Positions 61,645 to 64,000 of a stretch of DNA of 64,000 nucleotides are shown here, piece after piece (within the stretch, counting starts at the first letter, position 1; each line of letters begins with the position of its first letter). This DNA comes from Actinophytocola sp963826035 (GTDB lineage Bacteria; Actinomycetota; Actinomycetes; Mycobacteriales; Pseudonocardiaceae): the NCBI GenBank assembly GCA_963826035.1, contig CAWGVZ010000010.1, forward strand, positions 2,356,001-2,420,000. The letters are read 5' to 3'. A model generated the notes under the pieces. It saw only the letters and a list, made by a program, of their open reading frames with translations, was not told the DNA's origin and made no database searches. The translations under genes and the position numbers were made by a program.

Positions 61645-61792
61645 CGCACCTCCTCGTCCTTCTGCGGAGTTGACGTCCGCGTGCCGTGCCGAGGCTATGC
61701 GGTGGGACTGTCAACACACTGGCATTGGGCGCCAGCTTGCAGGATCCTGCGCCAGTTGAGTTTGGCCGGAATCTACGTCGCGCGGCACGGCG

Positions 61793-62161
61793 TCAGGTCG
61801 TCGAGATGCTGCCCACAGGTATATCTGGCATCAAACTCCAGCTTGTGCGGCTGTCGGCCTGTACATCGAGGACCTGCTCACCGGTGAGGATTCGGCCTAC
61901 TGCGGGGCCCTCCACCATGGCGCCGGCGGCGGATGACGAATCCCGCAGGGTGGGCCGCGACCTCCTCGACAGCGGCCACCGACAGGGATCGACGGGTTCG
62001 CTGATAGCCCGACCCGGGATCTCACTCGGGAGGTATGCATCCCCGAGATCGGGCAGCGGCACGGCGACCGCACCGTTCTCCAGCGGGTGTACACACCGGT
62101 GGACAACTCGACCCGAACGGTCGATGATCACTGTGCCAAGAATGTACGGTGAAGCAGTCAT
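61793..62161 (-). CDS. hypothetical protein, possibly frameshifted
   Basis: A 122-residue frame from ATG 62161. The first half reads naturally (ILGTVIIDRSGRVVHRCVHP, VAVPLPDLGDAYLPSEIPGR). In the second half another frame looks more protein-like (SVAAVEEVAAHPAGFVIRR), so a one-base indel near 61985 is likely. The family is not recognised. Confidence 0.4.
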   Translation of the reverse strand: MTASPYILGTVIIDRSGRVVHRCVHPLENGAVAVPLPDLGDAYLPSEIPGRAISEPVDPCRWPLSRRSRPTLRDSSSAAGAMVEGPAVGRILTGEQVLDVQADSRTSWSLMPDIPVGSISTT

Positions 62162-62329
62162 TCATCGGCCGAGTTGCTTCTTTCGCAAGCTCGCGCCACC
62201 AGGCTCGCGCATCACATCGGCTCGAGTGCTTGCTTGTAGAGGTGAGGCTGATGCCCGCGATGTTGACCGGCCCCGCGTGGAACCGGCCGACGAATCGTGC
62301 AACGAAGTCCCGAAACCGTGTGCCGGTGG

Positions 62330-63268
62330 TCATCGCCGGTAGTGCTGGCCATCTGGCTGAGACGCTGCGCCAACTCGACCAACTCGCCGCGGGCGGATCG
62401 GGCCTGGGTCGCGGCCACCGACAGGAGAACTGAGTCTCGTCACGGTTAGCCGAATGAGACCGACCGATGACCCCTTCGCCGACACGGATGGCCGTGCCCG
62501 CGATCTCGACATCCGCGATCGTGAAGTATCGCAACAACTCCTCGACCGCATCAGGGGTCCTGTCGGGATCGGCCCGAGAGCGGTCAGCTGGTCGGGATCG
62601 TTGAGCAGTGTCAGCACGCCCAGAGATCATGTTCGAGACGGTCTCATGTCCCTGCGAGGAACAGCAGGGACACCAGGTCATCGCCGGGGTCGAACTCCTT
62701 GCTGGTGACCAGTTCGTCCCAGTACGCCCACAGATCATTGAGGGCCTGCTGATGGGTTTCGAGATCGGCGTCCCGCGTGAGCAGATTCCGGGTACGGCCC
62801 TGGAAGAATTCGTGGTCAGCGTAAGGCACGCCAAGCATCTCGCAGATCACCAATGACGGTATCGGGGCGCCAACTGCGCAACGAGGTCGGCCGGCTTCGG
62901 ACCAGCGAGTAGCTCGTTGATCGTCTCGTCGACGAGTTCCTGAACCCTCGGCCGGAGACCCTCCGTGCGCTTGACAGCGAACTCGCCGACCACGGCGCGC
63001 CTGGCGGCGCCGTGTTCGGGCATGTCCATGTTGATCAACGACGAGACGAAACGGCTCGGGGCCGACCTACCGGACTTCAGGATTGTCAGAACCCTGGTCG
63101 GAGCCGGTCGAAGCTCAGCTGCGGCTCAAGGAGCATCGCGCGGACGTGCTCGTACCGGGTGACCGCCCAGGCGCGCTGGCCTGACGGCAGTCGCACCCGC
63201 ACGATCGGACCTGCTTCGCGCAGCTGCCGATATCCCGGGGGCGCATCGAACGGACACGCCCGCTTCAT
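62330..63268 (-). pseudogene. cytochrome P450 with many frameshifts and lost heme loop
   Basis: A P450 scattered over at least five frames: N-terminus from ATG 63268 (CPFDAPPGYRQLREAGPIVR), DMPEHGAARRAVVGEFAVKR, the stretch VICEMLGVPYADHEFF, I-helix FLAG/HETVSNMI, and K-helix ExxR in VEELLRYF. After ANRDETQF the meander and heme-binding Cys loop are missing, and the text resumes with an L-helix-like RGELVELAQRL. It cannot bind heme, so it is a true pseudogene, not only mis-sequenced. Confidence 0.85.
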
Positions 63269-63836
63269 TGGAAATGATACAAGGTCACAATCAGCCGTTT
63301 CCGGTCACGCATTTCCATCCCCGAGTTAAATCGTTGAACCACGGCAATCATTCGACCCTGAACCATGACAAGTCACCCATGATGCCGATGGCGATCACAA
63401 GTGCCTGCGTCGAGGCAGATCAACGACAGGAATATGACAGCCGCATGACAGACGATTCTGCTAACGTGGTGTTCTGATATTCTGGGATTGGTTTCCCATG
63501 CTTGTTGATCATGAATGTAGCCCGCGCTGGGCACTCGTCGTGCGGCAGAACGATGATCGACGCAAGGCCTGCGGCGATTGATGTCTACACTGGTCAGACG
63601 ACCCGTCGGGTCATCACCGGCAACGACAACCTCGCTGAACGGCTCAGCCGGCCACGCGTCGCCAGATCGCTCACGTGAGCATGGTGCAGCAACCGTCTGG
63701 CGAGGATCGGTCGCGGTACCTGAAATAGGTTACGTACGGCGAAGAGAAATCGGACAGGCAACCAAATACACTCTTAACCCATGGCGGTGCGCCGTTCAAC
63801 CACCGGAAAGTCGCGGTTGAACGGGACGGGCAACCG
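63269..63836. other. intergenic stretch between P450 pseudogene and P450 fragment
   Basis: About 570 bases, partly A/T-rich (63270-63520), with only short unconvincing frames. Natural promoter candidates for the P450 pseudogene lie here. I see no RNA gene, hairpin or mobile element end. Confidence 0.35.
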
Positions 63837-64000
63837 TTAGCGCATCGGCCGGATGTCGTCACATCGTACGGTCAGGCGATCCGGGCCTCTGAGGTTCAGG
63901 TGCGGCCGGTAGCGGAGGCTGGTGTCGTCAAGTATCGGATTCACGACACGGACGGCGAACTCACGGAACACGGTGCCCGCCTGCAGGCGGGCCAGGCTGG
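63837..64000 (-). CDS. C-terminal end of a cytochrome P450 (partial, runs off the right edge)
   Basis: The last 54 codons of a minus-strand gene ending at TAA 63837. The text LARLQAGTVFREFAVRV followed by RYRPHLNLRGPDRLTVRC is the standard end of bacterial CYP enzymes. The heme region lies beyond the window. With the dead P450 and the SDR it suggests a former oxidative tailoring set. Confidence 0.65.
   Translation of the reverse strand, partial: SLARLQAGTVFREFAVRVVNPILDDTSLRYRPHLNLRGPDRLTVRCDDIRPMR

Noticed and set aside
1..64000. CRISPR array, rRNA or tRNA genes
   Set aside because: No regularly spaced repeats and no recognisable RNA gene were seen on either strand; the only short tandem repeat is the two-unit palindrome at 28113.

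Overview
The window is high-GC actinobacterial DNA, most likely from the Pseudonocardiales (Saccharothrix/Lentzea/Actinokineospora type). The reasons are strong G/C preference at third codon positions, frequent GTG starts, stop-start overlaps (GTGA/ATGA), paired DUF397 and WhiJ-like DUF5753 regulators, SARP regulation and an actinobacterial type VII secretion locus. The assignment is an inference from gene content.

Layout. (1) 1-36.9 kb is a type VII (ESX-like) secretion region. It holds a MoxR ATPase and an FnIII surface protein at the left edge, EccE (3.3-4.6 kb), a beta-helix/EccA-like ATPase with SARP, response regulator and two-component genes (9.7-15.3 kb), a 2214-residue secreted-toxin-like protein with its small partners (15.3-23.1 kb), mycosin MycP (23.2-24.5 kb), a secreted cutinase-like hydrolase, two WXG100-like proteins, the three-domain ATPase EccC (29.8-33.7 kb) and four substrate-like proteins (33.8-36.9 kb). 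eccB and eccD are not in the window. Two accessory cassettes interrupt it. Each has a DUF397 + DUF5753 regulator pair on the minus strand facing RiPP-like genes on the plus strand. Cassette A (4.6-8.5 kb) has mini-ORFs, a radical SAM enzyme with a Cys-x-Pro-x repeat tail and a kinase-fold phosphotransferase. Cassette B (24.6-27.8 kb) has a 33-residue Asp/Lys-rich peptide directly upstream of a protein-isoaspartate-methyltransferase-like enzyme, an imiditide-like arrangement. A near-identical, internally deleted copy of the mycP 3' end follows cassette B.

(2) 36.9-39.5 kb holds a truncated STAND-type NTPase gene, a frameshifted tyrosine integrase and a DUF3140 gene. (3) 39.5-52.2 kb is a carotenoid cluster: crtY, crtU, cruF, a family-2 glycosyltransferase, a CDP-alcohol transferase, a YihY membrane protein, a Rieske protein, then the crtE-crtI-crtB-crtT operon, ending in a frameshifted LitR/CarH-like MerR-B12 regulator. 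The gene set predicts a monocyclic aromatic, 1'-hydroxylated and glycosylated carotenoid. (4) 53.2-55.9 kb is a compact three-gene membrane-protein operon of unknown function. (5) 56-64 kb is a gene graveyard: a LamG fragment, a truncated ISAs1 transposase, and broken phosphotransferase, histidine phosphatase, methyltransferase and P450 genes, among a few intact ones (MazG-like, JAB/MPN-like, SDR).

A recurring feature is single-base indels, several of them in G or C runs, that break accessory and regulatory genes while the large secretion and carotenoid biosynthesis genes stay open. Either the sequence has homopolymer errors or the accessory genes are decaying.
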